In this document: positions 1 through 9,535 of the stretch, one piece after another
Layout of the letters: each line of letters begins with the position of its first letter
How positions within the stretch are numbered: the stretch's first letter is position 1
Source of the DNA: Phenylobacterium sp.
Lineage (GTDB): Bacteria; Pseudomonadota; Alphaproteobacteria; Caulobacterales; Caulobacteraceae
DNA: 47,106 nucleotides
Assembly (NCBI RefSeq): GCF_030654915.1
Contig: NZ_JAURWM010000134.1
Coordinates: 1-47,106, forward strand
Reading direction: 5' to 3'
The notes under the pieces: generated by a model
What the model saw: the letters and a program-made list of their open reading frames with translations, nothing else
Databases searched by the model: none
Told to the model about the DNA's origin: nothing
Translations under genes and position numbers: made by a program

Positions 1-56
1 GCGCCTATATGCGCGACCCGACCGGCAACAAGATCGCGGTCTTCGCCAAGGGTTGA
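1..56 (+). CDS. VOC/glyoxalase-family protein, C-terminal end only
   Basis: Only the last 17 codons lie in the window, read from base 3 to a TGA at 54-56. The peptide ends YMRDPTGNKIAVFAKG. The pattern aromatic-x-RDPxGNKI is the typical end of glyoxalase/bleomycin-resistance (VOC) domains, where the metal-binding glutamate lies just before it, outside the window. The start, the rest of the fold and the substrate cannot be seen. A hairpin terminator follows about 30 bases downstream, so this is the last gene of its transcript. The family call rests on this short tail alone. Confidence 0.6.
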   Translation, partial: AYMRDPTGNKIAVFAKG

Positions 57-86
57 GCGGCCGCGGCAACCGGCAGAGCGAGCAAC

Positions 87-116
87 AAAAAAGGCCGGGG
101 TCTCCCCCGGCCTTTT
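87..116. terminator. Bidirectional rho-independent terminator
   Basis: A G+C stem (GGCCGGGG at 93-100 pairing with CCCCGGCC at 105-112, loop of four) is flanked by an A-run on the left (87-92) and a T-run on the right (113-116). It can therefore end transcription from the VOC gene on the plus strand and from the PEP-CTERM gene on the minus strand, whose stop codons lie on either side. Confidence 0.85.
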
Positions 117-138
117 CCGTAACTATCTAAGTCGTCGC

Positions 139-765
139 TTAGGCGGCGAAAGCGACCATGCGGCGGCGACGGATCGCCGTGCCGGCCAGGCCGAAGCCCG
201 TGATCATCATCGCCCAGGTCGCCGGCTCCGGCACGGCCGAAGTAACCGACTCGCTCAGCAGCTCGAACTTGCCGGTGACGACAGAGCCGTAGCCCTTGCC
301 TTCGTTCACGCCGAAAAAGCCTTGATTGAAGACGGTGTCCTGCAGGCTGATCTTCAGCTTGCCGCCGTTGCCGAAGGTGTAGATTTCCGGCGCGTCCCAA
401 GTCACCACGCCGCCTTGGGTGACGAACAGGTTGAAGCCGAAGGTTTCCCCTTCAACGGGATCGCCCGACACGCCGGTCGGCGACAGGAAGTTGAAGCTCA
501 CCGCGATGCTTTTCGGCGAGAGGTCATCCCATTCGACGGTCTTCTCGTTCGTCCAGATGGTGAACAGGCCGACCGGGCCCGAGTTCTCGCCCGCGTTAAG
601 GTCGAAGTTGAACGAATTGAACAGGCCCGACTTGATGATGAGGCCTTGGCCCGAATTGGCCGACACATTGCTGACGCTGCCAGCGATTGTGGTGAGTGCA
701 TTGGCGGCCGAAGCCGAAATCGTGAGCGCGAGCGCGGCGCCCGCCGCGGCTAGGTACTTAAACAT
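139..765 (-). CDS. PEP-CTERM (PEPxxWA-type) exported protein
   Basis: 208 residues. The chosen start (ATG at 765-763) follows GAGGG and opens directly into a signal peptide (MFKYLAAAGAALALTISASA, cleavage near ANA). A longer frame reaches 993, but that extension is not signal-like and lacks an RBS. The mature part is rich in Gly, Asn, Ser and Phe and looks like a beta-sandwich with no catalytic motif. The C-terminus carries VPEPATWAMMITGFGLAG followed by RRRR: the alphaproteobacterial PEPxxWA sorting signal with a membrane helix and basic tail. In known systems this signal is processed by an exosortase and the protein is delivered to the envelope or exopolysaccharide matrix. No exosortase or polysaccharide gene is nearby, so the partner must be elsewhere. 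Function beyond a surface or matrix role is unknown. Confidence 0.88.
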   Translation of the reverse strand: MFKYLAAAGAALALTISASAANALTTIAGSVSNVSANSGQGLIIKSGLFNSFNFDLNAGENSGPVGLFTIWTNEKTVEWDDLSPKSIAVSFNFLSPTGVSGDPVEGETFGFNLFVTQGGVVTWDAPEIYTFGNGGKLKISLQDTVFNQGFFGVNEGKGYGSVVTGKFELLSESVTSAVPEPATWAMMITGFGLAGTAIRRRRMVAFAA

Positions 766-1005
766 TAAGCCATCCCTCTGAAAATCTTCGAAACCTGCGC
801 TACTGGGCGCCACCTGGGATGGTGAATTAAGACTTAACCGTGGCTTCCGCAACGACACTCGCCTGACAGGGGTGCTGAAAAGGCAAGTTCGCCGAGCCGC
901 GTTCCAAATGTTCGCCAGAACGCCGCCATGGCACATTTCAATGTCGATTTTCGACGTTGAGCGGCGTGGTGATTCGGCGTTCCACGCCTTCATCAGCCCA
1001 ACGAA

Positions 1006-1034
1006 AACGGCGCAGGAGAGCCTCCTGCGCCGTT
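1006..1034 (-). terminator. Rho-independent terminator of alaS
   Basis: A perfect 13-base stem (1006-1018 with 1022-1034, loop of three) lies 28 bases past the alaS stop. Read on the minus strand it is followed by TTTTCGTT, the expected U-rich tail. Confidence 0.85.
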
Positions 1035-1061
1035 CGTCATATCTGGCTGGTCACCCGATTC

Positions 1062-3695
1062 TCAGCCGGCGAGCAACGCTTTCACCGCCGCTAGCCCCTC
1101 GGCCGCCTTGGCGCCGTCCGGCGCGCCGCCCTGGGCGAAGTCCGGACGCCCGCCGGCGCCCTGCCCGCCCATGGCCAAGACCGCCGCCTTGGTCAGTTCG
1201 ACAGCGCTGAACTTGCCCGCCGCCGCGCCGTTTACAGCGACGGCCACCGACGCCTTGCCCTCGGCCGAGCCGATCAGGGCCACGACGCCATCGGGGACCT
1301 GCTTGCGGAATTCCTCAATGATCGGACGCAAATCCTTACCGCCAACGCCTTCCATCACCCGGGCGATGACCTGCACCCCGCCGATGTCTTCCGGACCGGA
1401 AGCCGCGCCGCCGCCGCCCATGGCGAGCTGCCGCTTGGCCTCGCCCAGTTCCTTGTCGAGCTTTCGGCGCTGGGCCTCAAGGGCCTCGACGCGCGCCAGG
1501 ACTTCGGAGACCGGCGCCTTGAACTGGTCGGCGAGCGCCTTGGCGACCCCGGCCTGTTCGATCAGCCAGCGGCGCGCCGCCTCGCCGGTCAGGGCCTCGA
1601 TCCGCCGCACGCCGGCCGCGACGCCGCTTTCCGAGACGATCTTGAATAGGGCGATGTCGCCGGTGCGGGCCACGTGGGTGCCGCCGCACAGTTCGACCGA
1701 ATAGTCGCCCTCGCCGTCCAGCGACTTGCCAAGCGCGAGCACGCGGACGGTGTCGCCGTACTTCTCGCCGAACAGCGCCATGGCGCCGGCCTCGATCGCC
1801 TTCTCGGGCGCCATTTCCTGGGTGGTGGCGGGCAGGTTCTGACGAACCACCGCGTTCACCTCGGTCTCGATCTTGTCGATTTCCTCGGCCGTCAACGGAC
1901 CGCCATGGCTGAAGTCGAACCGCATGCGCTCACCATCGACCATCTGGCCCTTCTGGGAGACGTGCGGGCCGAGCACATTGCCCAGAGCCTTGTGCAGCAG
2001 GTGAGCCGCCGAGTGATTGGCGCGCGTGGTGGTGCGCAGGTCCGGATCGACCGCCAGGCGCGCCTCGGCGCCGACCGACAGCTCACCGGTCAGGATTTCG
2101 ATCTCGTGGACAAACAGATCGCCGGCCTGCTTTTGGGTGTCGAGCACCTTGGCCTTGCCGCCGGTCCATTCGATTTCACCGACATCGCCGGCCTGCCCGC
2201 CGCTCTCGGCGTAAAAGGGCGTGCGGTCGAACACCGCCAGCACGGTCTCGCCGGCCTTGGCGGCGGCGATCTCAGCGCCGCCTGACACCAGCGCCAGCAG
2301 CTTGCCGGTGGCCTCGGTGGTGTCGTAGCCGAGGAACTGCGTCGCGCCCAAGCGCTCGCGGATCGCGAACCATTCGGCACCCTGCGCGGACTGGCCCGAG
2401 CCGGTCCAGGCTTCGCGCGCCAGGTCCTTTTGACGCTTCATGGCGTCCTCGAAGCCCGACAGGTCAACCGAGATGCCCTTGTTGCGCACCGCGTCCTGGG
2501 TCAGGTCGAGCGGGAAGCCGTAGGTGTCGTAGAGCTTGAAGGCGGTTTCGCCCGACAGCATGTCCCCTGGGTTCATGTTGGCCGTCGCCTCGTCGAGCAA
2601 CGTCATGCCGCGCCCGAGCGTCCGGCGGAAGCGTTCTTCCTCCTGGCGCAGGGTCTCGACGATCACCGGCTCGGCGCGGCGCAGTTCCGGATAGGCGCCG
2701 CCCATCTCGGCCACCAGCACGGGCGCCAGTCGGTGCATCAACGGCTCTTCAGCGCCCAGCAGGTGGGCGTGGCGCATGGCCCGGCGCATGATCCGGCGCA
2801 GGACGTAGCCGCGACCTTCGTTCGAGGGCGAGACGCCGTCGGCGATCAGGAAACTGGTGGAGCGCAGGTGGTCGGCGATCACCCGGTGCGACGGACCGTT
2901 GGAGCCGCCGCCGACCAGTTCCTTCGACGCCGCGATCAGCGTGCGGAACAGGTCAATGTCATAGTTGTCGTGGACGCCCTGCAGGACCGCAGCGACGCGT
3001 TCCAGGCCCATCCCGGTGTCGATCTGCGGCTTGGGCAGGTCGCGGCGGGTGCCGTCGGCGAACTGCTCGAACTGCATGAAGACCAGGTTCCAGATCTCCA
3101 CGAACCGGTCACCGTCTTCGTCCGGACTGCCGGGAGGGCCGCCTGGAATGTGCGGGCCGTGATCGTAGAAAATCTCGGAGCAAGGGCCGCAGGGCCCGGT
3201 GTCGCCCATCGACCAGAAGTTATCGTTGGTCGAGATGCGGATGATCTTCTCGTCGGGGAGGCCGGCGATCTTCTTCCACAGCTCAGCGGCTTCATCGTCG
3301 GTATGATAGACGGTGACGCACAGCTTCTCGGCCGGGATCTTGAATTCCTTGGTCAGCAGGGTCCAGGCGTGCTCGATCGCGCCGGCCTTGAAGTAGTCGC
3401 CGAACGAGAAATTCCCCAGCATCTCGATGATGGTGTGGTGGCGGGCGGTGTAGCCGACATTGTCCAGGTCGTTGTGCTTGCCGCCGGCGCGCACCGACTT
3501 CTGCGACGAGGCCGCGCGCGGCGCGGGCGGCGTCTCAGCCCCGGTGAAGTAGTTCTTGAACGGCACCATGCCCGCATTGACGAACAGCAGGGTCGGGTCG
3601 TTCTGCGGGACAAGCGGAGCCGACGGAATGATCAGGTGATCATTCTTCTCGAAGTAGCCCAGGAAGGCGCTGCGGATTTCGTTGAGGCTCTGCAT
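1062..3695 (-). CDS. alaS: Alanyl-tRNA synthetase
   Basis: 877 residues, the usual bacterial length (about 875). It charges tRNA-Ala with alanine in the cytoplasm and hydrolyses mischarged Ser- and Gly-tRNA-Ala. The N-terminal class II catalytic core begins [14 protein letters not shown] and holds the [15 protein letters not shown] region of the tRNA-recognition part. The editing domain has HSAAH at about residues 559-563 and CGGTH at about 667-671, which supply the zinc ligands and editing-site residues. A Gly-rich C-Ala (DHHA1) domain closes the protein ([15 protein letters not shown]). The gene lies downstream of recA in the same direction. A hairpin between them argues for separate transcription with some readthrough. 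The ATG at 3695 gives the normal N-terminus, although its ribosome site is weak. Confidence 0.98.
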   Translation of the reverse strand: MQSLNEIRSAFLGYFEKNDHLIIPSAPLVPQNDPTLLFVNAGMVPFKNYFTGAETPPAPRAASSQKSVRAGGKHNDLDNVGYTARHHTIIEMLGNFSFGDYFKAGAIEHAWTLLTKEFKIPAEKLCVTVYHTDDEAAELWKKIAGLPDEKIIRISTNDNFWSMGDTGPCGPCSEIFYDHGPHIPGGPPGSPDEDGDRFVEIWNLVFMQFEQFADGTRRDLPKPQIDTGMGLERVAAVLQGVHDNYDIDLFRTLIAASKELVGGGSNGPSHRVIADHLRSTSFLIADGVSPSNEGRGYVLRRIMRRAMRHAHLLGAEEPLMHRLAPVLVAEMGGAYPELRRAEPVIVETLRQEEERFRRTLGRGMTLLDEATANMNPGDMLSGETAFKLYDTYGFPLDLTQDAVRNKGISVDLSGFEDAMKRQKDLAREAWTGSGQSAQGAEWFAIRERLGATQFLGYDTTEATGKLLALVSGGAEIAAAKAGETVLAVFDRTPFYAESGGQAGDVGEIEWTGGKAKVLDTQKQAGDLFVHEIEILTGELSVGAEARLAVDPDLRTTTRANHSAAHLLHKALGNVLGPHVSQKGQMVDGERMRFDFSHGGPLTAEEIDKIETEVNAVVRQNLPATTQEMAPEKAIEAGAMALFGEKYGDTVRVLALGKSLDGEGDYSVELCGGTHVARTGDIALFKIVSESGVAAGVRRIEALTGEAARRWLIEQAGVAKALADQFKAPVSEVLARVEALEAQRRKLDKELGEAKRQLAMGGGGAASGPEDIGGVQVIARVMEGVGGKDLRPIIEEFRKQVPDGVVALIGSAEGKASVAVAVNGAAAGKFSAVELTKAAVLAMGGQGAGGRPDFAQGGAPDGAKAAEGLAAVKALLAG

Positions 3696-3801
3696 GGCTC
3701 GTTGGACGATCTAAAACAGGAAAACCAGATATGGGGTGACGCTAGCCGCACCGCCCCCGCGCGCGACCGTTTACGAATTTTGTCAGCGCCCGCAAAGGAA
3801 A

Positions 3802-3834
3802 AGGACGCTTGGACGGGCTGCGTCCAAGCGTCCT
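3802..3834 (-). terminator. Rho-independent terminator of recA
   Basis: A 14-base stem (3802-3815 with 3821-3834, loop of five) lies about 110 bases past the recA stop. On the minus strand it is followed by TTCCTTT. The stretch between this hairpin and alaS (3696-3801) must hold the alaS promoter; no clear -35/-10 pair was recognised there. Confidence 0.8.
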
Positions 3835-3944
3835 CACGCAGTGCGGAACAATCGCGCGGGGGTCTCGGCCCTCGAAGCGGGCCGAACGTCGGGTTGGGCG
3901 CGTTCGGCTTTCAGGGGCCGTGGCGACGTTCCGCGACGCGATCC

Positions 3945-5018
3945 CTATTCGGCGTCTTTTTCTTCCTCGACGGTCGGGCCGACCAGAAGTTCTTCCTCGA
4001 TAACTTCCTTGGCGCCGCGGACCTGCTTCTCGATCTGAGCGGCGATGTCAGGGTTATTCTTGAGGAATTCCCGAGCGTTGTCGCGGCCTTGGCCGATCCG
4101 GGTCGAATTCCAGGAGAACCACGAACCAGACTTCTCGACCACACCAGCCTTGACGCCCAGATCGATGATCTCGCCCAGCTTGGAGATACCCTCGCCGTAC
4201 ATGATGTCGAACTCGACCTCCCGGAACGGCGGGGCGACCTTGTTCTTCACGACCTTCACGCGGACATTGTTGCCGACGATCTCATCGCGGATCTTCACCG
4301 AACCTGTCCGGCGGATGTCCAGGCGGACCGAGGCGTAAAACTTCAGCGCATTGCCGCCCGTGGTGGTCTCCGGGCTTCCGTACATCACGCCGATCTTCAT
4401 GCGAATCTGGTTGATGAAGATGACCAGGGTGCCGGACTTGGAGATCGAAGCGGTCAGCTTGCGGAGCGCCTGGCTCATCAGGCGGGCCTGGAGGCCCGGC
4501 AGGCTGTCGCCCATCTCGCCTTCGATTTCGGCGCGCGGCGTCAGCGCCGCCACCGAGTCGATGACGATCACGTCGACGGCGCCGGAGCGGACCAGGGTGT
4601 CGGTGATCTCCAGGGCCTGCTCGCCGGTGTCGGGCTGCGAGACCAGCAGATCGTCCAGGTTCACGCCCAGCTTGCGGGCATAGGACGGATCCAGCGCATG
4701 CTCGGCGTCCACGAAGGCCGCGGTGCCGCCGTTCTTCTGAACCTCAGCCACCACATGCAGCGCCAGCGTGGTCTTGCCCGAGCTTTCCGGGCCGTAAATC
4801 TCCACGACCCGGCCCTTGGGCAGGCCGCCGATGCCCAGCGCGATATCAAGGCCGAGGGAGCCGGTCGAAACCGCCTCAACCTCGATCTTGCTCTTCGAGC
4901 CAAGCTTCATGACCGAGCCCTTACCAAAGGCCCGATCGATCTGGGCGAGCGCCGCTTCCAGCGCCCGCGCCTTGTCACCTTCTTCTCGTCCCACGAGTTT
5001 CAACGCCGACTGACTCAT
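3945..5018 (-). CDS. recA: RecA recombinase
   Basis: 357 residues, normal for alphaproteobacteria. RecA forms ATP-dependent filaments on single-stranded DNA, pairs homologous strands, and triggers LexA self-cleavage in the SOS response. Visible landmarks are the N-terminal helix ([18 protein letters not shown]), Walker [10 protein letters not shown] at about residues 76-84, the Walker B region [10 protein letters not shown], the L2/monomer region [22 protein letters not shown], and an acidic C-terminal tail ([17 protein letters not shown]). The start has a good AAGGAG site about nine bases upstream. An SOS box lies about 97 bases upstream, so damage induction via LexA is expected. Upstream on the same strand is the end of the STN-type TonB receptor gene. 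Confidence 0.99.
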   Translation of the reverse strand: MSQSALKLVGREEGDKARALEAALAQIDRAFGKGSVMKLGSKSKIEVEAVSTGSLGLDIALGIGGLPKGRVVEIYGPESSGKTTLALHVVAEVQKNGGTAAFVDAEHALDPSYARKLGVNLDDLLVSQPDTGEQALEITDTLVRSGAVDVIVIDSVAALTPRAEIEGEMGDSLPGLQARLMSQALRKLTASISKSGTLVIFINQIRMKIGVMYGSPETTTGGNALKFYASVRLDIRRTGSVKIRDEIVGNNVRVKVVKNKVAPPFREVEFDIMYGEGISKLGEIIDLGVKAGVVEKSGSWFSWNSTRIGQGRDNAREFLKNNPDIAAQIEKQVRGAKEVIEEELLVGPTVEEEKDAE

Positions 5019-5107
5019 TGCAAGGCGCTCCTTGTTTCATGATTCCAACCCGACAGTTCGACTCTCGAAAGAGCCGCCGGCCGTCTGAACAAAGGCGTAC
5101 GCAGTTT

Positions 5108-5129
5108 GTTCTATGTTCGCAAGATGTTC
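5108..5129 (-). promoter_or_regulatory. SOS (LexA) box upstream of recA
   Basis: GTTC at 5115-5118 and 5126-5129 are separated by exactly seven bases, giving the alphaproteobacterial LexA direct repeat GTTC-N7-GTTC (GAAC-N7-GAAC in the recA direction). A third GTTC lies at 5108-5111, three bases before the first. Position and spacing fit the recA operator known from Caulobacter and Rhodobacter. Confidence 0.85.
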
Positions 5130-5171
5130 TTTTGAGGCGGAGCCCCGACTACGACCGATCTTGACGCAGCC

Positions 5172-7667
5172 TCAAAACGTCCGAATTGCGGAGAGACCAA
5201 AGCGGCGGGGACGCGGGGCCGAGACCTGCGGCTGGCGAGCGGAGGTCGCGAAGGTCGGCCGATCTGAGTCCAGGATGTTGTCCACGAAGGCGCCCAGCGT
5301 CCAGGCCTGCGCGCGCAGGCTGGCGCGGACGTTCAATAGCAACAGATCGCCCAGTTTGACGTTCGCCGCGCCGCCGTTGTCGAAGGCGCTGTGAGACACT
5401 CCGATATAGCTGGCGTCGGCCCGCGCCAGCAGCTCAAGATCGGCGCCCAGGTCACGGCGGTACTCCACCCAGCCGCCGGCCGCGAGGCGAGGAATAACCG
5501 GGATGCGGTCGCCCGCGCTCCCCAGACCGACCGCGTCGTTGGTGGCCTGGTCCTTGGTCAGGACGGCATCGGTCAGGGAAAGGTTCAGCCCGCCCCGCCA
5601 GGCGGGGCTGACGGTGTAGATGGTGTCGGCCTCGAGCCCGAGAACACGGGCCTGGCCCAGATTGGTGATGAAGGCGAAGGCGCCATTGGTGCTGTTGGCG
5701 CTGTACTGCATGTCGCGCCAGTCGATCCGATAGACCGTGGCGTTGATCACCAGCCGACTGCCCAGCCACACGCTCTTCAGGCCCGCCTCGTAGTTCCACA
5801 GACTGTCGGCGTCATAGGCGGCCAGGTCCGGCGGCAGCCCCGGCACGGTGTTGATGCCGCCCGGCCGAAATCCCTGCGCCGCCTGCACATAGCCCATCAG
5901 CGCGGGGCTGAAACGATGACTGCCGACGAATTTGAGGCTCCAGCCGGCCTGCTGGGTGGTGGTGAGGAAATTGGCTTCGGAGGTGTTGGAGATGACGTTG
6001 ACCACCAGCGCCTTCCCCTCCGTCCGCTTGTCATATTCGAAGCGGCGCGCGCCCAGGCTCAGCGAGGTGTCGCGATCGGCGCCCAGCGTGACCTCGCCAT
6101 AGACCGCGCGCTGATTCAGCCGACTGTCGACGATGCGGCGGCCGGTGAAGCCCGCCGAGGATAGCGGCAGGCCGCTGGCCGGATCGCCAACCACGACCTG
6201 GCTGTCGATGGTGTCCTCGCGCACTTCATGGAACAGGCCCGCGGTCCAGGCGACGAAGCCCGGCGTCTCCGATTGAACGCGCAGTTCCCCCACCCTGGCG
6301 GTCAGGTTGATGGGCTGGTTCAGCAGGCCGGGCGCCCGGCTGTCCACATAGGCTGAATAGCCGTCCAGCTCGGCCGGCGTGCAGGCGCCGCCGAGCGGCA
6401 GGCCGAGATAGCGCTGGCAGCCTTCCAGGCTGCGCCGTTCGGCCAGCAGGACGCCGGTGTACTCGATCTGGCGGGTGCTATCCCAGCGATAGCCGGCGGC
6501 CATCGCCGTCACATGGACGCCGCCGACGCGCCAGTTCGCCGATCCGTCATAAAGCGTCATCCGGCTCTCGAACGGCGTCCGCATATAGTTCTCGGAGACA
6601 TGCGCCGGCCCGCCCAGGGCGCTCGCGCCCGTATCGTCATCCGTCGCGTCCTGGTGCGCGAGCGTCAGGTTGAGCTGCAGGTCGTCGGTCGGCTGAGCGC
6701 CGACACCCAGACGGAAACCCTTCGCCTCGCTGGCGTTGGTGCGCGACAGGCCGAGCCGCGCGTTCCGGGCGAACGGCGGCTCCGCACGGCGATAGGCGGC
6801 CAGGCGCAAGCCAAGCTTGTCGCCGACCAGGGGCTGATTGACGATGATCGTCTGGGCGTCGCCCACCACGCCGTCGTTGACCGAGGCCTCAGCCTCCAGG
6901 GTTACACTCGGCTTAGCCAGATCTGGCCGGTTGAACATCACCTTGAAGGCGCCGCCCATGGCGCTGGCGCCATAGAGCGTGCCCTGCGGCCCGCGCAGCA
7001 GTTCGATCTGCTGGACATCGACCAGCAGGAATTCGGGGAACGATCCGCCAGGATCGGCCGTGGTGCCGCTGGGGCCGGTGACCGGGACGTCGTCATAGTA
7101 GAGCGCGGTCGTCGCCTCGCCTGAACCATAGACGCCGCGAAGGCTGAGCCGGCTGCGGCCGACGCCGGTGGAGGTCTGGCTCAGGCCCGGCAGCATCGCC
7201 ACCGCGTCCTCGAACGTCGCCGCCCCAGCCCGGCGCAGTTCGTCGCCCGACAACGCTCGCATCGACATCGGCGTGAGTTGCTCGAGGGTCGGGCGGCGCA
7301 GGGCCGTGACCACGACGCCCTCGACATCGGCGACCGCATCCTCGCCCTTGGCCGGTGGCGCGCGCTCGATCAGGAAGTGCCCCTGGAAATCCCGCCAGGT
7401 CAGGCCCGACCCCAGCAACATCGCGGTTAGGGCCTGGGTCGAATCAAGCCGTCCCGAAACGGCCCGCGACCGCAGGCCCGCGACCACGCCGGGCGTGAAC
7501 AAAATGTCGCGGTCGCTCTGGACAGAGAACGCGGTCAGGGCCCGGTCGAGCGGCATGCCTGCTGGAATCGAAAACAGCGGACGCCGCTCTTCCGCTTGCG
7601 CCGAAACGCTCGCGAGAACCGCGCAACAGGTGCACGCCGCAACCAACGCAAAACGCGACAAACTCAA
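5172..7667 (-). CDS. TonB-dependent receptor with N-terminal STN signalling domain (FecA-like)
   Basis: 831 residues with a signal peptide (MSLSRFALVAACTCCAVLASVSAQA). Residues about 30-95 form a secretin/TonB short N-terminal (STN) domain (FSIPAGMPLDRALTAFSVQS, then the DILF segment), the part that contacts FecR proteins in the periplasm. A TonB-box-like segment (VEGVVVTAL) follows, then the plug (IELLRGPQGTLYGASAMGG) and a 22-strand-type barrel ending in the aromatic RTF terminus. The start is a TTG at 7667 with GGAG 11 bases upstream. The gene diverges from the ECF sigma/FecR pair, which makes it the likely sensor-transporter of that trio. The ligand is unknown: FecA relatives carry ferric chelates, but STN receptors for peptides and glycans also exist. 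Confidence 0.92.
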   Translation of the reverse strand: MSLSRFALVAACTCCAVLASVSAQAEERRPLFSIPAGMPLDRALTAFSVQSDRDILFTPGVVAGLRSRAVSGRLDSTQALTAMLLGSGLTWRDFQGHFLIERAPPAKGEDAVADVEGVVVTALRRPTLEQLTPMSMRALSGDELRRAGAATFEDAVAMLPGLSQTSTGVGRSRLSLRGVYGSGEATTALYYDDVPVTGPSGTTADPGGSFPEFLLVDVQQIELLRGPQGTLYGASAMGGAFKVMFNRPDLAKPSVTLEAEASVNDGVVGDAQTIIVNQPLVGDKLGLRLAAYRRAEPPFARNARLGLSRTNASEAKGFRLGVGAQPTDDLQLNLTLAHQDATDDDTGASALGGPAHVSENYMRTPFESRMTLYDGSANWRVGGVHVTAMAAGYRWDSTRQIEYTGVLLAERRSLEGCQRYLGLPLGGACTPAELDGYSAYVDSRAPGLLNQPINLTARVGELRVQSETPGFVAWTAGLFHEVREDTIDSQVVVGDPASGLPLSSAGFTGRRIVDSRLNQRAVYGEVTLGADRDTSLSLGARRFEYDKRTEGKALVVNVISNTSEANFLTTTQQAGWSLKFVGSHRFSPALMGYVQAAQGFRPGGINTVPGLPPDLAAYDADSLWNYEAGLKSVWLGSRLVINATVYRIDWRDMQYSANSTNGAFAFITNLGQARVLGLEADTIYTVSPAWRGGLNLSLTDAVLTKDQATNDAVGLGSAGDRIPVIPRLAAGGWVEYRRDLGADLELLARADASYIGVSHSAFDNGGAANVKLGDLLLLNVRASLRAQAWTLGAFVDNILDSDRPTFATSARQPQVSAPRPRRFGLSAIRTF

Positions 7668-7914
7668 GGGGCGAAAGGCTCCGTTCCGTCACGCTGGCCT
7701 TCCATGCCCAGCCCCCTGGCCGCTAGCCCCCTAGCGTCGCCAAGCTGCGCTTTGCCCCTCACCGGGCGAGTGTAAACGGCGATGACCTGATACATGCCTG
7801 AAAATCCAGCAGGGGCTCCTCAGCCCTACGCCCCTTCCCATACGTCATTGACCTGGGCTTCCCCATCAACAAACATGACGGCAATAAGACAATCCGGGGT
7901 GTTCAGGAATTTAG
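7668..7914. promoter_or_regulatory. Divergent control region between STN receptor and sigma factor
   Basis: 247 bases with no convincing gene. It must contain the promoters for the leftward receptor and the rightward sigma gene. The sigma gene has AGGAA six bases before its ATG. A short repeated block (AGCCCCCT) occurs twice near 7710-7735. No confident -35/-10 or Fur-type box was recognised. Confidence 0.45.
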
Positions 7915-8478
7915 ATGGCGTGGGCGGACACGACCAGAGCCGGAAGTGAGCCGGAAGGGCTAGCGTATGCCTCGATTCCGTATCAGCAGGCGTTACGCGC
8001 GTTCTTTCGACGCCGCGCCGACGGCAACGAGATCGACGACCTGATTCAGGAGGTGCTCCTCCGACTCCACAATCGCCGCAGCGGCGGCGAGGTCACGAAC
8101 CTTTCCAGCTTCATCTTCCAGACGGCGACCAACGTCCTGCTGGATCGCCACCGCCGCGACACGGTTCGCCGCCGCAGCGCCCATTGCGAGCTGGAGGAAG
8201 TCCACCACCCGCTTGACGAGCTCTCGCCCGACCGGATTCTTCAGGGCAAGCAGGAAGCCGCCGTCGCGCTGGACGCGCTGAACCAACTTTCCCCACGCAG
8301 TCGAGCCGCTTTCATACTCGTCCGCTTTGAAGGCATGAGTTACAAAGCTGCAGCGGCGCAACTTGGGATATCGGTCAGCGCCGTCGAGAAACACGTCACC
8401 AAGGCCCTCCGGATCGTGTCGATGCGGCTGCAGGAATTCGATGAACGACAACCGCCCCCAGCACGGCTCTTCCGCTAG
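7915..8478 (+). CDS. ECF-type RNA polymerase sigma factor, FecI-like
   Basis: 187 residues. Sigma region 2 spans roughly residues 25-90, with the DLIQEVLLRLHN segment and FIFQTATNVLLDRHRR, the -10-recognising part. Region 4 spans about 120-170 (LDALNQLSPRSRAAFILVRFEGMSYKAAAAQLG...VEKHVTKAL), a typical helix-turn-helix for -35 binding. The order sigma, FecR, with an adjacent STN receptor, is that of cell-surface signalling systems in which receptor occupancy releases the sigma factor. The end overlaps the fecR-like gene by 38 bases, so the two are translationally linked. Likely targets are the neighbouring receptor and peptidase genes. Confidence 0.93.
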   Translation: MAWADTTRAGSEPEGLAYASIPYQQALRAFFRRRADGNEIDDLIQEVLLRLHNRRSGGEVTNLSSFIFQTATNVLLDRHRRDTVRRRSAHCELEEVHHPLDELSPDRILQGKQEAAVALDALNQLSPRSRAAFILVRFEGMSYKAAAAQLGISVSAVEKHVTKALRIVSMRLQEFDERQPPPARLFR

Positions 8479-9463
8479 TCCGGACGCCGCGTCATGGTTC
8501 GTTCAGCTTGAGCGCCGCCCGCACGATGCGGAGCTGCGGCAAGCCTTCGAAACCTGGTTGGCGGCGAGCCCCGAGCATCGCGATGATTGGTCGAGGGTCG
8601 GCGACGCCTGGACGCGCATGGACGCGGTCAAGGACGACCCGGCGGTTCTCGCCGCCCGCGCCGCAGTGCAATCCGAACTCGCTAACGCCCGTCGCGCCCC
8701 GCCCCTGCGCTGGGCCGCCGGCATCGCCGCGGCCGTCATGCTGGGCGGCGGCCTGCTGGCCTTCGGCGCCTGGCGGCAAGCCGGCGACGCCCCGGCGCCC
8801 GTGCAAGTCGCCTCTGCGCCCGCGGCCTTGGCGGTCTACAGCACCCCGGTCGGCGGCCAGCGGACCGTCACGCTGAAAGACGGCTCCCAGGTCACGCTTA
8901 GCACCGACACCGAGGTCCACCTGACCAGTTGGGACCGCCAGCGCGCCCTGACCGTGGTTAAGGGCGAAGCCTTCTTCGAGGTCGCCAAGAACCCCGAGCA
9001 GCCTTTCGTGGTCACCGCCGCCGGCCGCACGGTCACGGCGCTCGGCACCGCCTTCGACGTCCGCGTTCAGCCGAACCAATGGTCGGTCAGCTTGATCGAG
9101 GGCAAGGTTCGTGTCGCGAGCGCCCAGACCAGCGTCGACATGACCCCCGGCCACCACCTCTCTCAGCGGGGCGACAGCGCCTGGAGCGTCGAGCAGCGCA
9201 ACGTCGCCGACCTGACGAGTTGGCGCGACGGCAGCCTTGTCTTCGAGAACCAGCCCCTGGCCGCCATCGTTCACGAGATGAACCGCTATTCGACCCAGCA
9301 GATGCGAATCGCCGACCCGGCCCTGGCGGCCACGCCCCTGAGCGGCCGCTTCAAAACCGGGGACGTGGCGGGCTTCGTCGCCACCCTTGAGGCCTACGGT
9401 ATGGCCCGCTCCAGCCAAACCTCGTCTGCGACGATCAACCTCTTCCCTATCGCCCCAGGGTGA
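8441..9463 (+). CDS. FecR-family anti-sigma/sigma regulator
   Basis: 340 residues from the ATG at 8441, inside the end of the sigma gene. An earlier in-frame start at 8363 lies deeper in the sigma gene and gives a Cys/Arg-rich, unnatural N-terminus. Residues about 15-60 form the cytoplasmic DUF4880-type domain (ASWFVQLERRP...FETWLAASPEHRDDW), which binds sigma. One membrane helix follows at about 91-111. The periplasmic FecR domain begins near VYSTPVGGQRTVTLKDGSQVTLSTDTEV and runs through GEAFFEVAKNPEQPFVVTAAGRTVTALGTAFDVR. The last about 90 residues (MNRYSTQQMRIADPAL...LSGRFKTGDVAGFVATLE) are the C-terminal STN-like domain that meets the receptor. Proteolysis-dependent release of sigma is the family model; here it is inferred. 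Confidence 0.94.
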   Translation: MNDNRPQHGSSASPDAASWFVQLERRPHDAELRQAFETWLAASPEHRDDWSRVGDAWTRMDAVKDDPAVLAARAAVQSELANARRAPPLRWAAGIAAAVMLGGGLLAFGAWRQAGDAPAPVQVASAPAALAVYSTPVGGQRTVTLKDGSQVTLSTDTEVHLTSWDRQRALTVVKGEAFFEVAKNPEQPFVVTAAGRTVTALGTAFDVRVQPNQWSVSLIEGKVRVASAQTSVDMTPGHHLSQRGDSAWSVEQRNVADLTSWRDGSLVFENQPLAAIVHEMNRYSTQQMRIADPALAATPLSGRFKTGDVAGFVATLEAYGMARSSQTSSATINLFPIAPG

Positions 9464-9498
9464 GGATATCCCATCGGCCTGCGTCTTGAAGACGACGG

Positions 9499-9517
9499 CC
9501 GGCGCCGTACGCGCCGG
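9499..9517 (+). other. Short hairpin between fecR-like gene and amidohydrolase
   Basis: CCGGCGC (9499-9505) pairs with GCGCCGG (9511-9517) across a five-base loop. There is no T-run, so it may only weaken readthrough from the sigma/FecR unit or stabilise an mRNA end. The amidohydrolase ribosome site (GGAGGG) lies just downstream. Confidence 0.35.
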
Positions 9518-9535
9518 TGGCCTGGAGGGACTTCC

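Noticed and set aside
822..840. TTAA pair near 822-840 as a CtrA box
   Set aside because: The two TTAA elements are only about three bases apart, not seven, and no cell-cycle gene is adjacent.
2430..5042. Long open frame on the plus strand opposite alaS and recA
   Set aside because: It covers two certain genes in antisense and its peptide is Arg/His/Gln/Asp-rich with no family pattern, as expected of a GC-rich shadow frame.
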